Source: Pseudomonadota bacterium (GTDB taxonomy: Bacteria > Pseudomonadota > Alphaproteobacteria > Rhodospirillales > Casp-alpha2). Taken from it: a stretch of 12,511 nucleotides of DNA. The translations under genes and the position numbers were made by a program. Position 1 is the stretch's first letter. Each line of letters starts with the position of its first letter. The stretch is taken from contig JADFNT010000021.1 of NCBI GenBank assembly GCA_022563215.1, positions 1 through 12,511 of the forward strand. The letters run 5' to 3'. Of the stretch, positions 6,791-12,511 are shown one piece after another. The notes under the pieces are model-generated. The model ran no database searches and was not told the origin of the DNA. It saw nothing but the letters and a program-made list of their open reading frames with translations.

Positions 6791-6821
6791 GAATGTCCGC
6801 TAATAGCCATAAGCGGACATT
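6791..6821. repeat. TGTCCGCT-family palindrome, AATAGCC loop type (second copy)
   Basis: Perfect 10-base arms AATGTCCGCT (6792-6801) and AGCGGACATT (6812-6821) around AATAGCCATA. The partner of the copy at 5598-5621. Confidence 0.85.
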
Positions 6822-7005
6822 AAGGACACGGGTTCCGGACCCACCACCAATGGCACATGGGAGCGTCAGCTTTTGGCATAGGTCGGGGCAACTTTATGCA
6901 CGTAGGGTCGGTGATGGGGTCCATGGCCTTTTCCTGTCTGAAGATAATGCCATAAACGTCTGGCTTTGCGACAGGTATCCCCTGACAATGTGAGCGTTAA
7001 ACCGA

Positions 7006-7033
7006 CCGCGCCGCCACATGGTGTGAGGCGCGG
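7006..7033 (+). promoter_or_regulatory. Hairpin in the cold-shock gene leader
   Basis: CCGCGCC (7006-7012) pairs with GGCGCGG (7027-7033), and inside it CACA (7015-7018) pairs with TGTG (7022-7025) around TGG. It ends 17 bases before the ribosome site of the cold-shock gene. Leaders of cspA-type genes are known to fold and to control expression by temperature; that this one does so is inference. Confidence 0.5.
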
Positions 7034-7062
7034 AGTTAAGATTCTTGTTAGAGGAAATGACT

Positions 7063-7272
7063 ATGGCTACTGGTACTGTAAAATGGTTCAACCCTGATAA
7101 GGGTTTTGGATTTATCGAGCCGGAAGACGGCTCGAAAGACGCTTTTGTCCACATTTCGGCCGTCGAGCGCGCCGGACTGACGACTCTCAACGAAGGGCAG
7201 AAGGTCTCCTATGAGCTTCAGCCCGGACAGAACGGCAAATCTTCGGCCGAGAACCTGTCCATCGTCGAATAG
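7063..7272 (+). CDS. Cold-shock domain protein (CspA family)
   Basis: 69 residues, the usual size for a single cold-shock domain. It is a cytosolic nucleic-acid chaperone that binds single-stranded RNA and DNA and melts RNA structure. Both RNA-binding motifs are present: RNP1 KGFGFI at about 15-20 and RNP2 as AFVHI at about 30-34, together with the N-terminal [11 protein letters not shown] aromatic patch. The ATG at 7063 is chosen because GAGGA (7051-7055) sits seven bases upstream; the TTG at 7045 and ATG at 7057 are in frame but badly spaced. The leader contains a hairpin, and a long GC stem-loop follows the stop codon. Whether it is cold-induced or constitutive cannot be read from sequence. 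Confidence 0.97.
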   Translation: MATGTVKWFNPDKGFGFIEPEDGSKDAFVHISAVERAGLTTLNEGQKVSYELQPGQNGKSSAENLSIVE

Positions 7273-7589
7273 CTACGCAAGGCACCGCCCCCAACTGAAC
7301 CTTGGGGGCGGCCGCCTGGTGCCGTCGGCGACGCGACCTTCAACCATCGCCCGGCGGACTAAAGGAAGTGGGCGGACCGGTCCACGGTCGTTCCTTTTGT
7401 TTCCCTGTCGGACCTTCGGTCCTCCGCGCCTCTTGCCGACAAAAATAAATACGGCGAACAATAAAACAAACGGCCCCATGCGCCGTGCCGCCGCCGATTA
7501 AGTGCACCAGCCCGCGGGCGGCTCCGCCTGCGCGGCGGAACGAAAATTTCCGACCGTGACACTTCGATTAGAAGCAGAGGATTACCGAA
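7273..7589. other. Spacer between cold-shock and coiled-coil genes
   Basis: About 317 bases without a credible gene. It holds the stem-loop at 7281-7323, a small hairpin GGACC-TTC-GGTCC near 7411-7423, and an A-rich stretch around 7439-7472 that could carry a promoter for the next gene, although no good -35/-10 pair is evident. Confidence 0.4.
7281..7323 (+). terminator. Strong stem-loop after the cold-shock gene, no T-run
   Basis: CCGCCCCCAA (7285-7294) pairs perfectly with TTGGGGGCGG (7302-7311); GGCACC before it can also pair with GGTGCC at 7318-7323. There is no T-tract, so it may stabilise the 3' end or act as an imperfect terminator. Confidence 0.45.
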
Positions 7590-7799
7590 ATGTTGAAGTC
7601 CGTTAAATCGAGGGCCGAGGAACAGTTCGCCGCAACCCAGAAGAAGAACAAGCAGGCCCTGAAAGAAAAAGAAAAAGCCCGCCTGGAGAGGGCCGAACAG
7701 GTGGCCAGCCTGCGGGCGCTGCGCCTGGCCAAAGAGGCGGCCGACAGGAAAGCCGACGAGAAGGCCGAGGCCGAGAAAGCGGCGGCCAAGAAAAAATAG
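7590..7799 (+). CDS. Small basic coiled-coil protein, unknown function
   Basis: 69 residues, MLKSVKSRAEEQF at the start and AEKAAAKKK at the end. Nearly the whole protein is Lys, Glu, Ala, Arg and Gln without Gly or Pro, which predicts one continuous alpha-helix or coiled coil from about residue 5 to 66. The strongly basic C-terminus (AAAKKK) suggests nucleic-acid or ribosome contact; that is inference. AGAGGA sits eight bases before the ATG, a good ribosome site, supporting translation. It lies about 320 bases after the cold-shock gene on the same strand and is followed by a hairpin at 7805-7832. I do not recognise a named family; low-complexity similarity to many helical proteins would be misleading. 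Confidence 0.72.
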   Translation: MLKSVKSRAEEQFAATQKKNKQALKEKEKARLERAEQVASLRALRLAKEAADRKADEKAEAEKAAAKKK

Positions 7800-7804
7800 C
7801 CATC

Positions 7805-7832
7805 GCGGTTGCCCCAGGCCTGGGCGAACCGC
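7805..7832 (+). terminator. Hairpin after the coiled-coil gene
   Basis: GCGGTT (7805-7810) pairs with AACCGC (7827-7832), with CCCAGG/CCTGGG pairing inside. It starts six bases after the stop codon and lacks a T-run, so termination is only possible, not shown. Confidence 0.4.
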
Positions 7833-7954
7833 AATCGGCATCCGCCTGACCGCGGCGCTTAACCAAGCGTTTGTTTCTTCGCCGCCACCTTTCCCGATCT
7901 TCAAGCCGGCATCATCCCTGTTCAATCCCCTCCCAACAGCCCCGTTGCATGACT

Positions 7955-7983
7955 GATACACCGAAAACAAACTCGAATATAAT
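7955..7983 (+). promoter_or_regulatory. Promoter candidate for the zinc-ribbon microprotein
   Basis: A perfect TATAAT (7978-7983) lies 17 bases after GATACA (7955-7960), which matches the -35 consensus in its last three bases. Transcription would start near 7990, leaving a leader of about 100 bases before the ATG at 8091. The rest of 7833-8090 shows nothing I can assign. Confidence 0.42.
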
Positions 7984-8090
7984 CTTTCATTCGAGCCAGC
8001 AATCAATATAACGTCGGTTGCCTCTATCGTAATGAATAGCGGAGCAATTGGGGCTCGAAAGCCGCAACGGGGAGAGAATTTTTCCAAATC

Positions 8091-8240
8091 ATGTCACGGG
8101 GCTCCAAACTTAAACCGGAACCGGACCGCCCGAGTGAGCCGAAGTTCCGCAAATGCCTCAAATGCGGCAAGGGGTTCATGTCGGAACACGTCGGTGAGCG
8201 CATATGTCCGAAGTGTAAAGTGAAAAAGGGCTGGTGCTAG
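8091..8240 (+). CDS. Zinc-ribbon microprotein (49 residues)
   Basis: The frame ATG 8091 to TAG 8238 encodes a 49-residue basic protein. Cys22-x2-Cys25 (KCLKCGKGF) and Cys39-x2-Cys42 (RICPKCK) are 13 residues apart and make a typical zinc ribbon; the protein ends in a further Cys. The pattern CLKCGKGF, then a short turn with GER, then ICPKCK is familiar from small phage-like and alphaproteobacterial zinc-finger proteins, which usually bind nucleic acid or act as adaptors. A purine-rich GGGGAGAGA lies upstream but about 14 bases away, so initiation may be weak. A promoter candidate lies at 7955-7983. It is followed 97 bases later by a second small Cys/His protein. No specific function is known to me. 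Confidence 0.7.
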   Translation: MSRGSKLKPEPDRPSEPKFRKCLKCGKGFMSEHVGERICPKCKVKKGWC

Positions 8241-8325
8241 GGGAGTGAACCCCCGCAGCCGGAATGCAGAGATTGGGCTATACTCTCTGTGTCCGCACTC
8301 TTTGTGCCAGCCTGGGCTGGAAAAT

Positions 8326-8330
8326 GAGGA
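8326..8330 (+). promoter_or_regulatory. Ribosome binding site that sets the TTG start at 8338
   Basis: GAGGA is followed by seven bases and TTG at 8338. The alternative in-frame GTG at 8245 has its purine run (AGGGGA) directly abutting it, which is too close to serve. Confidence 0.5.
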
Positions 8331-8337
8331 CAAACAA

Positions 8338-8490
8338 TTGGACATCCCTGACATTATTGGTCGTTGGTTATGCCGGCTTGGCTTTCACGATTTTGAGGTC
8401 CTGGAGGCAACTCTCGGATTTGGCGAAGCGGGCAGCGTCGAAAAGGTCAGGTGCCGACGCTGCCGTTTGATCTTCACTCGCCAAGCTTGA
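8338..8490 (+). CDS. Second Cys/His zinc-binding microprotein (50 residues)
   Basis: Using the TTG at 8338, this is a 50-residue protein: a short helix (DIPDIIGRW), then Cys12-x4-His17 (CRLGFHDF), a glycine turn (GFGEAGSVE), then Cys39-x2-Cys42 (VRCRRC). The C-x4-H and C-x2-C pairs resemble small zinc-ribbon proteins of the DUF1660 kind, often found in prophages; that comparison is from memory and uncertain. The in-frame GTG at 8245 would add 31 residues of no clear character, so I prefer the start with a proper ribosome site. It lies just after another zinc-ribbon microprotein on the same strand, which hints at a joint function or joint origin. Function unknown. Confidence 0.62.
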   Translation: MDIPDIIGRWLCRLGFHDFEVLEATLGFGEAGSVEKVRCRRCRLIFTRQA

Positions 8491-8538
8491 GCCGTCGAGC
8501 GGACCAAACTAATAAAGGAATAAAGGAATCCCGGGCCT

Positions 8539-9186
8539 TCAAGCCGCCTTCGACAGCACCTTGTCCAGGTAGTCGTTGACTTGCTCGTTGAGGGGCTCCA
8601 AGTGGTCGAGGAAGAAGTGGTCCGAGCCCTCGATGATGCGGTAGTCGATCTTGATGTTCTTCTGCTTTTGCAGCTTCTGCGCCAGCTTGTCCACCGACGA
8701 CTGGGGCACCACCTCGTCCTTGTCGCCGTGGATGATCATCCCCGACGCCGGGCACGGCGCCAGGAAGGAAAAATCGTGCTGGCTGGCCGGCGGGGCGATG
8801 GAGATGAAGCCGCTGATCTCGGGCCGGCGCATCATCAGCTGCATGGCGACCCAGGCGCCGAAGGAGAAACCGGCGATCCAGCAGGTGTTGGTGTTGGGGT
8901 TGCGGCTCTGCATCCAGTCCAGCGCCGAGGCGGCGTCGCTGAGTTCCCCCTGGCCGTTGTCGAACTGCCCCTGGGAGCGCCCGACACCGCGGAAATTGAA
9001 CCGCAGCGACGAAAACCCCCGGCGCGCGAAGTTCTGATACAGGTTGAAAACGACCTTGTTGTTCATCGTGCCGCCGTACTGCGGGTGCGGGTGCAAAAGC
9101 AGCGCCAGCGGCGCGTTGGGGCGTTTTGACTGGTGATAACGGCCTTCCAGGCGGCCATCGGGGCCATTGAAAATCACTTCTGGCAT
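8539..9186 (-). CDS. Alpha/beta hydrolase, dienelactone-hydrolase-like
   Basis: 215 residues, the length of the COG2945-type single-domain alpha/beta hydrolases. The oxyanion region HPHPQYGGTMNN (32-43), the nucleophile elbow GFSFG (Ser108), the acid at HGDKDEVV (Asp157) and the catalytic His in EGSDHFF (His190) are all in the expected order, so the triad is complete. NFRGVGRSQG (64-73) is also typical. There is no signal peptide, so it is cytosolic. The substrate is unknown; relatives are mostly uncharacterised esterase- or peptidase-like enzymes. It starts at ATG 9186 with only a weak ribosome site, and is transcribed divergently from cysE across 253 bases. No operon partner is visible. Confidence 0.9.
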   Translation of the reverse strand: MPEVIFNGPDGRLEGRYHQSKRPNAPLALLLHPHPQYGGTMNNKVVFNLYQNFARRGFSSLRFNFRGVGRSQGQFDNGQGELSDAASALDWMQSRNPNTNTCWIAGFSFGAWVAMQLMMRRPEISGFISIAPPASQHDFSFLAPCPASGMIIHGDKDEVVPQSSVDKLAQKLQKQKNIKIDYRIIEGSDHFFLDHLEPLNEQVNDYLDKVLSKAA

Positions 9187-9290
9187 CGGCGCTTTTAAGG
9201 ACCTCTCGGAGCCTGGGTTTCTCTAAATCCAACCCCCGTGCTGGGTAATGAACCGCCGGGTATTGCGAATTAGAAGCAATTTAACCTGCT

Positions 9291-9315
9291 AATCTTGACC
9301 ATTTTAGTCGGGCAT
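9291..9315 (+). promoter_or_regulatory. Putative type-1 IscR binding site
   Basis: The core CTTGACC-ATTTT-AGTCGGG matches 21 of 25 positions of the E. coli type-1 IscR consensus as I recall it (core GACT-RWWWY-AGTC with flanks). It overlaps the -35 box of the cysE promoter, the normal place for repression, and iscR is the second gene downstream. It therefore looks like an autoregulatory site for [2Fe-2S]-IscR. Confidence 0.65.
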
Positions 9316-9323
9316 CCTATATA
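9295..9323 (+). promoter_or_regulatory. Promoter of the cysE-iscR-desulfurase operon
   Basis: TTGACC (9295-9300) and TATATA (9318-9323) are separated by 17 bases. Transcription would start near 9330, giving a leader of about 110 bases that includes seven T in a row near 9403. The remainder of 9187-9439 contains no clear promoter for the divergent hydrolase gene. Confidence 0.62.
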
Positions 9324-9439
9324 TTGGGTATCTTTACAAGGGCCCGGTTCGAGGGGCGATATTTACCACGACGGGACGGGGTTCTGCAAAGCCTAAACGC
9401 CTGTTTTTTTAAGGGCAATACCAAAACGATTGGGAAAAA

Positions 9440-10168
9440 ATGATTTTCAACACACTGCGCGAGGACATCGACGCCTTCAAGGCCCGCGACCCGGCGGCCC
9501 GGAGCGGGCTGGAGATCATGCTGTGCTATCCGGGCTACCACGCGCTCGTGGTTCACCGGCTGTCACACAGGCTGTGGAAAATGAAACTGCGCACCCTGGC
9601 GCGGTTCCTGTCCTACCTGGGTAGGATCGTCACCGCCATCGAAATCCACCCGGCGGCGGTGATCGGACGCCGTTTCGTCATCGACCACGGCACCGGCGTC
9701 GTCATCGGCGAAACCTCGATCGTCGGCGACGACGTGACGCTTTATCATTCGGTGACTTTGGGCGGCATCTCGCCGTCGGTGGATTCCGACAAGCAGGTCG
9801 GACAAAAACGCCACCCGACGATCATGGACGGGGCCATCATCGGCTCCGGCGCCGCCGTGCTCGGCCCCATCACCATCGGCAAGGAGGCCCGGGTCGGCGC
9901 CAACTCGGTGGTCACCAAGGACGTGCCGGCGTCGGTCACCGCCGTTGGCATCCCGGCCCAGGTGGTGATGCCCCGCGACAAGCGCAAGGCGAAGGAATTC
10001 CAGCCCTACGGCACCCCCGCCGACGGCTGCCCCGATCCGGTGCTGCAGTCAATCGAAAGCCTGCGTGGCCAAGTGACGACATTGATGGAACGGGTCGAAG
10101 AACTCGAAGAGCAATTGGACAACAGCGGCCAGACGGCGCCAGGAAAACGCGATCGTCAGGCCGGATAA
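9440..10168 (+). CDS. cysE: Serine O-acetyltransferase
   Basis: 242 residues. It transfers acetyl from acetyl-CoA to serine, giving O-acetylserine, the carbon acceptor for cysteine synthesis in the cytosol. It has a short helical N-terminus (1-62) as in the Bacillus-type enzyme, then a left-handed beta-helix of hexapeptide repeats (about 66-178). The catalytic His83 is in [12 protein letters not shown]; the partner acid, Asp139 in Haemophilus, is Glu68 here (EIHPAA), as in other short CysE proteins. KRHPTI (123-128) is the usual cofactor/active-site loop, preceded by an insert of about eight residues ([11 protein letters not shown]). The tail from 200 contains a coiled coil ([13 protein letters not shown]). 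GGGAA precedes the ATG. It heads the operon with iscR and two desulfurases, linking cysteine supply to Fe-S assembly. Confidence 0.95.
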   Translation: MIFNTLREDIDAFKARDPAARSGLEIMLCYPGYHALVVHRLSHRLWKMKLRTLARFLSYLGRIVTAIEIHPAAVIGRRFVIDHGTGVVIGETSIVGDDVTLYHSVTLGGISPSVDSDKQVGQKRHPTIMDGAIIGSGAAVLGPITIGKEARVGANSVVTKDVPASVTAVGIPAQVVMPRDKRKAKEFQPYGTPADGCPDPVLQSIESLRGQVTTLMERVEELEEQLDNSGQTAPGKRDRQAG

Positions 10169-10225
10169 TGGTTTTTTCCGGACCCTCGCCGGACATAAGG
10201 GCCCGTCAGTAAGGAGGAATTTGGC

Positions 10226-10699
10226 GTGAAACTCAGTACCAAGGGACGATACTCCGTGATGGCCATGGTCGATATCGCGGCCCATTCCGACAACAAGCCG
10301 ATCGCGCTGGCCGACGTCGCCGAGCGCCAGGAGATATCGCTTTCCTACCTGGAACAGCTTTTCAGCAAGCTGCGCCGCGGCGGCCTGGTCAAGAGCGTGC
10401 GCGGCCCCGGCGGCGGCTACCTGCTGGCTCACACGGCCGCCGAAACCCGCATCGCCGACATCATTCTCGCCGTCGACGAGCCGATCAAGGCAACCCGGTG
10501 TACGCCGGGATCGCCGAGCGGCTGCACCAGCAACAAGAGCCGTTGCCTGACCCACGACTTGTGGGAGGAACTGGGCAACAAGATCTACCTTTATCTGAAT
10601 TCGGTCTCCCTGGCCGACGTGGTCGATAAGCGCGTGCTCGGCACCAGCGGCGAATTGTTCCGCCGCCAGCAGGACACGCCCGTCGCCGCGGCCCAGTAA
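10226..10699 (+). CDS. iscR: Fe-S cluster regulator IscR (Rrf2 family)
   Basis: 157 residues. A winged-helix repressor/activator that carries a [2Fe-2S] cluster and adjusts Fe-S assembly genes to demand. The N-terminus MKLSTKGRYSVMAMVDIA, the recognition helix ISLSYLEQLFSKLR (37-50) and the wing GPGGGYLL (60-67) are canonical. Cluster ligands are Cys92, Cys100, Cys107 and His110 (C-x7-C-x6-C-x2-H), slightly wider than C-x5-C-x5-C-x2-H in E. coli but with all four ligands kept, which separates it from RirA and NsrR. The GTG start at 10226 is fixed by a perfect GGAGG (10213-10217) eight bases upstream. It sits 57 bases after cysE and 52 before the desulfurase gene. It is likely autoregulated through the site at 9291-9315. 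Its stop codon lies in a 10-base tandem duplication. Confidence 0.96.
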   Translation: MKLSTKGRYSVMAMVDIAAHSDNKPIALADVAERQEISLSYLEQLFSKLRRGGLVKSVRGPGGGYLLAHTAAETRIADIILAVDEPIKATRCTPGSPSGCTSNKSRCLTHDLWEELGNKIYLYLNSVSLADVVDKRVLGTSGELFRRQQDTPVAAAQ

Positions 10700-10709
10700 G
10701 GCCCAGTAA
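10690..10709. repeat. Perfect 10-bp tandem duplication at the iscR stop codon
   Basis: GGCCCAGTAA occurs twice head to tail (10690-10699 and 10700-10709). The first copy contains the iscR stop codon TAA; the second lies in the spacer. It looks like a recent slippage duplication and leaves the reading frame intact. Confidence 0.9.
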
Positions 10710-10751
10710 GCCGGATTCAACCTTTAGTCTTTAACGTTAGCAGGCACTGCG

Positions 10752-11894
10752 ATGGGCATGGAAAATCCTGTCTATTTGGACCACAACGCGACCACGGCGG
10801 TCCGTCCCGAAGCGCGTGACGCCGTTGCCCTGGCGCTCGCGGTGACCGGCAATCCGTCCTCGGTGCACGGGTCCGGGCGCACGGCCCGGCGCCTGGTCGA
10901 GGACGCCCGCGACGCCGTCGCCGCCTTGGTCGGCGCCGAGCCGGCTTGCGTCGTCTTCACCTCCGGCGGCACCGAGGCCAACGATCTGGCGCTGCGGGGG
11001 GTGGCCAAGCGGGCGCGGAACCTGTGCTCCGCCGTCGAGCACGACTCGGTCCTGTCGGTGATGGACGCCATCGTTGAAATCCCCGTCGACGGCGACGGCG
11101 TCGTCGACCTCGATGCTCTGGAGGCGCTCCTCGCCGGCGAAGACACCCCGGCCCTGGTGTCGGTGATGCTGGCCAACAACGAGACCGGCGTCCTCCAGCC
11201 CGTCGCCGAGGTCGCCGCCCTGGCCCACGAACATGGTGCCTTGGTCCACTGCGACGCCGTCCAGGCGGCCGGCAAGATGGCCATCGACTTCCGCGCCCTG
11301 GGCTGCGACCTGATGTCGCTGTCGGCGCACAAGATCGGCGGCCCGCCCGGCGTCGGCGCGCTGGTGGTTGCTGACGATTTGGCGCTTATCCCACTTCTCC
11401 GCGGCGGCGGCCAGGAACGGGGCCGGCGCGCCGGCACCGAGAACGTCCCCGGCATCGCCGGGTTCGCCGCCGCCGCCCGGGCGGCCCTGGAAAGCCTTTC
11501 GGATTTCGCCCGCCTCGGCCGCTGGCGCGACCGGATCGAAGACCGGCTTGGCCAACACGCCTCCAGCCGCGTTTTCGGCTTCGGCGCGCCCCGGCTGGCC
11601 AATACAAGCTGCCTGACCATGCCCGGCGTCGAGGCCGAAACCCAGGTCATCCAGTTCGATCTCGCCGGCATCGCCGTCAGCGCCGGGGCCGCGTGCTCGT
11701 CGGGCAAGGTCGAGCCCAGCCGCGTGCTCGCCGCCATGGGCGTGGATGCCAACGAGGCGGCGACCGCGATCCGCGTCAGCCTGGGTTGGAACACCACCGA
11801 AGACGACGCCGACAAATTCGTCGAAGCCTGGATCCAGGTCCACGGCCAGGCCGATGTTCATGCCCAGGCTTATGCCGGGGCCCATGCGGCTTAA
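10752..11894 (+). CDS. Cysteine desulfurase, NifS/IscS group (first of two)
   Basis: 380 residues. A PLP enzyme that removes sulfur from cysteine to give alanine and an enzyme persulfide for Fe-S cluster or thio-cofactor synthesis. The N-terminal YLDHNATT, FTSGGTEAND (69-78), His97 in VEHDSV, Asp168 and Gln171 in CDAVQAAGK, Lys194 in SAHKIGGPPG (PLP Schiff base), RAGTENV (226-232), and Cys315 in AGAACSSGKVEPS are all present, so it should be active. Residues after about 360 (VHGQADVHAQAYAGAHAA) form an Ala/His-rich tail. ATG at 10752 (another at 10758) has only AGG as a ribosome site. It lies in the cysE-iscR operon, 24 bases before a second desulfurase. It could be the main IscS, or a paralogue serving another acceptor. 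Confidence 0.94.
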   Translation: MGMENPVYLDHNATTAVRPEARDAVALALAVTGNPSSVHGSGRTARRLVEDARDAVAALVGAEPACVVFTSGGTEANDLALRGVAKRARNLCSAVEHDSVLSVMDAIVEIPVDGDGVVDLDALEALLAGEDTPALVSVMLANNETGVLQPVAEVAALAHEHGALVHCDAVQAAGKMAIDFRALGCDLMSLSAHKIGGPPGVGALVVADDLALIPLLRGGGQERGRRAGTENVPGIAGFAAAARAALESLSDFARLGRWRDRIEDRLGQHASSRVFGFGAPRLANTSCLTMPGVEAETQVIQFDLAGIAVSAGAACSSGKVEPSRVLAAMGVDANEAATAIRVSLGWNTTEDDADKFVEAWIQVHGQADVHAQAYAGAHAA

Positions 11895-11918
11895 AGCGCC
11901 GGGAAAACGGGAAAATCG

Positions 11919-12511
11919 ATGAACGCCAACGCTAAAACCAACGGAAGCAGGAAAAAGGGCCGGCCCGTGTACCTGGACTACCAGGCGACGACGCCGACGG
12001 ACCCCCGGGTGGTCGAGGCCATGGCGCCCTTTTTCGGCGAAAAGTTCGGCAATCCCCATTCGCGCAACCACTTCTACGGCTGGGAGGCCGCCGACGCGGT
12101 GGAAAAGGCACGCCGCCAGATCGCCGGCCTGATCGGCGCCGAGGAGCGCGAAATCGTCTTTACCTCCGGGGCCACGGAATCCAACAATCTGGCGATCAAG
12201 GGCATGGCGCGGTTTCACAAGGAAAACAAAAACCACATCGTCACCGTGGCCACCGAGCACAAATGCGTGCTCGAAGCCTGCGCCGCCCTGGAAAGGGAAG
12301 GCTTCGGGGTCACCGTCCTGCCGGTTGCCGCCGACGGCCTGATCGACCTCGACCAATTGCAGGGCGCGGTGACCGACAACACGGTCCTGGTCTCGGTGAT
12401 GGCCGTCAACAACGAGATCGGGGTCATCCAGCCGGTGGCCGAGATCGGCGCCATCTGCCGCCACAAGGGCGCCTTCTTCCACACCGACGCCGCCCAGGCG
12501 GTGGGCAGGAT
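11919..12511 (+). CDS. iscS: Cysteine desulfurase IscS, 5' part (runs off window)
   Basis: The first 197 codons of an open frame cut by the window edge. [61 protein letters not shown] (catalytic-type His), [10 protein letters not shown] and HTDAAQAVG follow the E. coli IscS pattern closely, more so than the preceding desulfurase, so I give this one the iscS name. The PLP lysine and active-site cysteine lie beyond the edge and cannot be checked. The ATG at 11919 follows GGGAAAA; the spacer to the previous gene is 24 bases, so co-transcription is nearly certain. It has an extra polar N-terminus of about 15 residues ([15 protein letters not shown]) compared with E. coli IscS. iscU, iscA or suf genes would be expected next. 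Confidence 0.95.
   Translation, partial: MNANAKTNGSRKKGRPVYLDYQATTPTDPRVVEAMAPFFGEKFGNPHSRNHFYGWEAADAVEKARRQIAGLIGAEEREIVFTSGATESNNLAIKGMARFHKENKNHIVTVATEHKCVLEACAALEREGFGVTVLPVAADGLIDLDQLQGAVTDNTVLVSVMAVNNEIGVIQPVAEIGAICRHKGAFFHTDAAQAVGR

Larger units (their letters stand above)
6428..7062. other. Intergenic region: terminators, palindromes, cold-shock leader
   Basis: About 635 bases with no convincing gene. In order it holds a hairpin at 6551-6570 (CATTCGG with CCGAATG), a rho-independent terminator at 6621, a second terminator-like hairpin reading the other way at 6660-6686, three TGTCCGCT palindromes at 6700-6821, about 180 bases of unassigned sequence, and the likely leader of the cold-shock gene with a hairpin at 7006-7033. 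Confidence 0.5.

Noticed and set aside
5598..6821. CRISPR array
   Set aside because: The repeats are palindromes at irregular spacing with differing loops; there are no uniform spacers and no cas genes.
6793..6993. 66-codon plus-strand frame starting MSANSHKRT
   Set aside because: It begins in the palindrome at 6791-6821, has no ribosome site and looks non-coding.
9340..9375. GGTTCGAG, resembling a tRNA T-loop, in the cysE leader
   Set aside because: The flanking bases do not form a T-stem and no acceptor or anticodon arm can be drawn.
9385..9415. Attenuator before cysE, from the seven-T run
   Set aside because: The only stem that can be drawn before the T-run has a mismatch and a large loop; not convincing.
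10737..12482. 581-codon minus-strand open frame opposite the desulfurases
   Set aside because: Both plus-strand desulfurases have intact catalytic motifs; the antisense frame is Gly/Val/Asp-rich without domains.

Overview
The window reads as the chromosome of an alphaproteobacterium, most likely a Rhodospirillales-type organism. Codon use is GC-rich, PAS_7-type PAS domains are present, and a serine acetyltransferase precedes an IscR-led iron-sulfur operon. This placement is inferred from protein character only; there is no rRNA in the window.

Layout. 24-1877 (-): a multi-PAS/GAF sensor that stops inside its last PAS domain and has no output domain. 2106-4663 (-): a two-gene operon of an MmgE/PrpD-family dehydratase and a PrpF-family isomerase, joined by an ATGA overlap and preceded by a TATAAT box and a palindrome. 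4800-5416 (-): an orphan phage-terminase-small-subunit-like DNA-binding protein with a proline-rich repeat tail; its 3' end runs into a tandem array of about ten 11-bp units. 5417-7062: gene-poor and visibly AT-richer. It holds one exported protein of unknown function (5948-6427), flanked by two clusters of a dispersed palindrome with TGTCCGCT/AGCGGACA arms, plus back-to-back terminators. 7063-8490 (+): four very small proteins, namely a cold-shock protein, a basic coiled-coil protein and two zinc-ribbon-like microproteins. 8539-9186 (-): an alpha/beta hydrolase. 9291-12511 (+): cysE, iscR, a NifS/IscS-like cysteine desulfurase and the start of a second desulfurase (iscS) that runs off the window.

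How the parts work together. The right end makes biochemical sense as one regulon. CysE supplies O-acetylserine for cysteine synthesis, the desulfurases strip sulfur from cysteine for Fe-S assembly, and IscR senses Fe-S status. A close match to the E. coli type-1 IscR site overlaps the -35 box ahead of cysE, so the whole cluster is probably repressed by holo-IscR. The PrpD/PrpF pair probably processes a 2-methylcitrate- or aconitate-like acid, but no acnD, prpB or prpC is visible.

The most unusual material is the terS-like gene with its 11-bp array, the palindrome clusters around the exported protein, and the pair of zinc-ribbon microproteins. I found no complete insertion sequence, CRISPR array, tRNA or rRNA.
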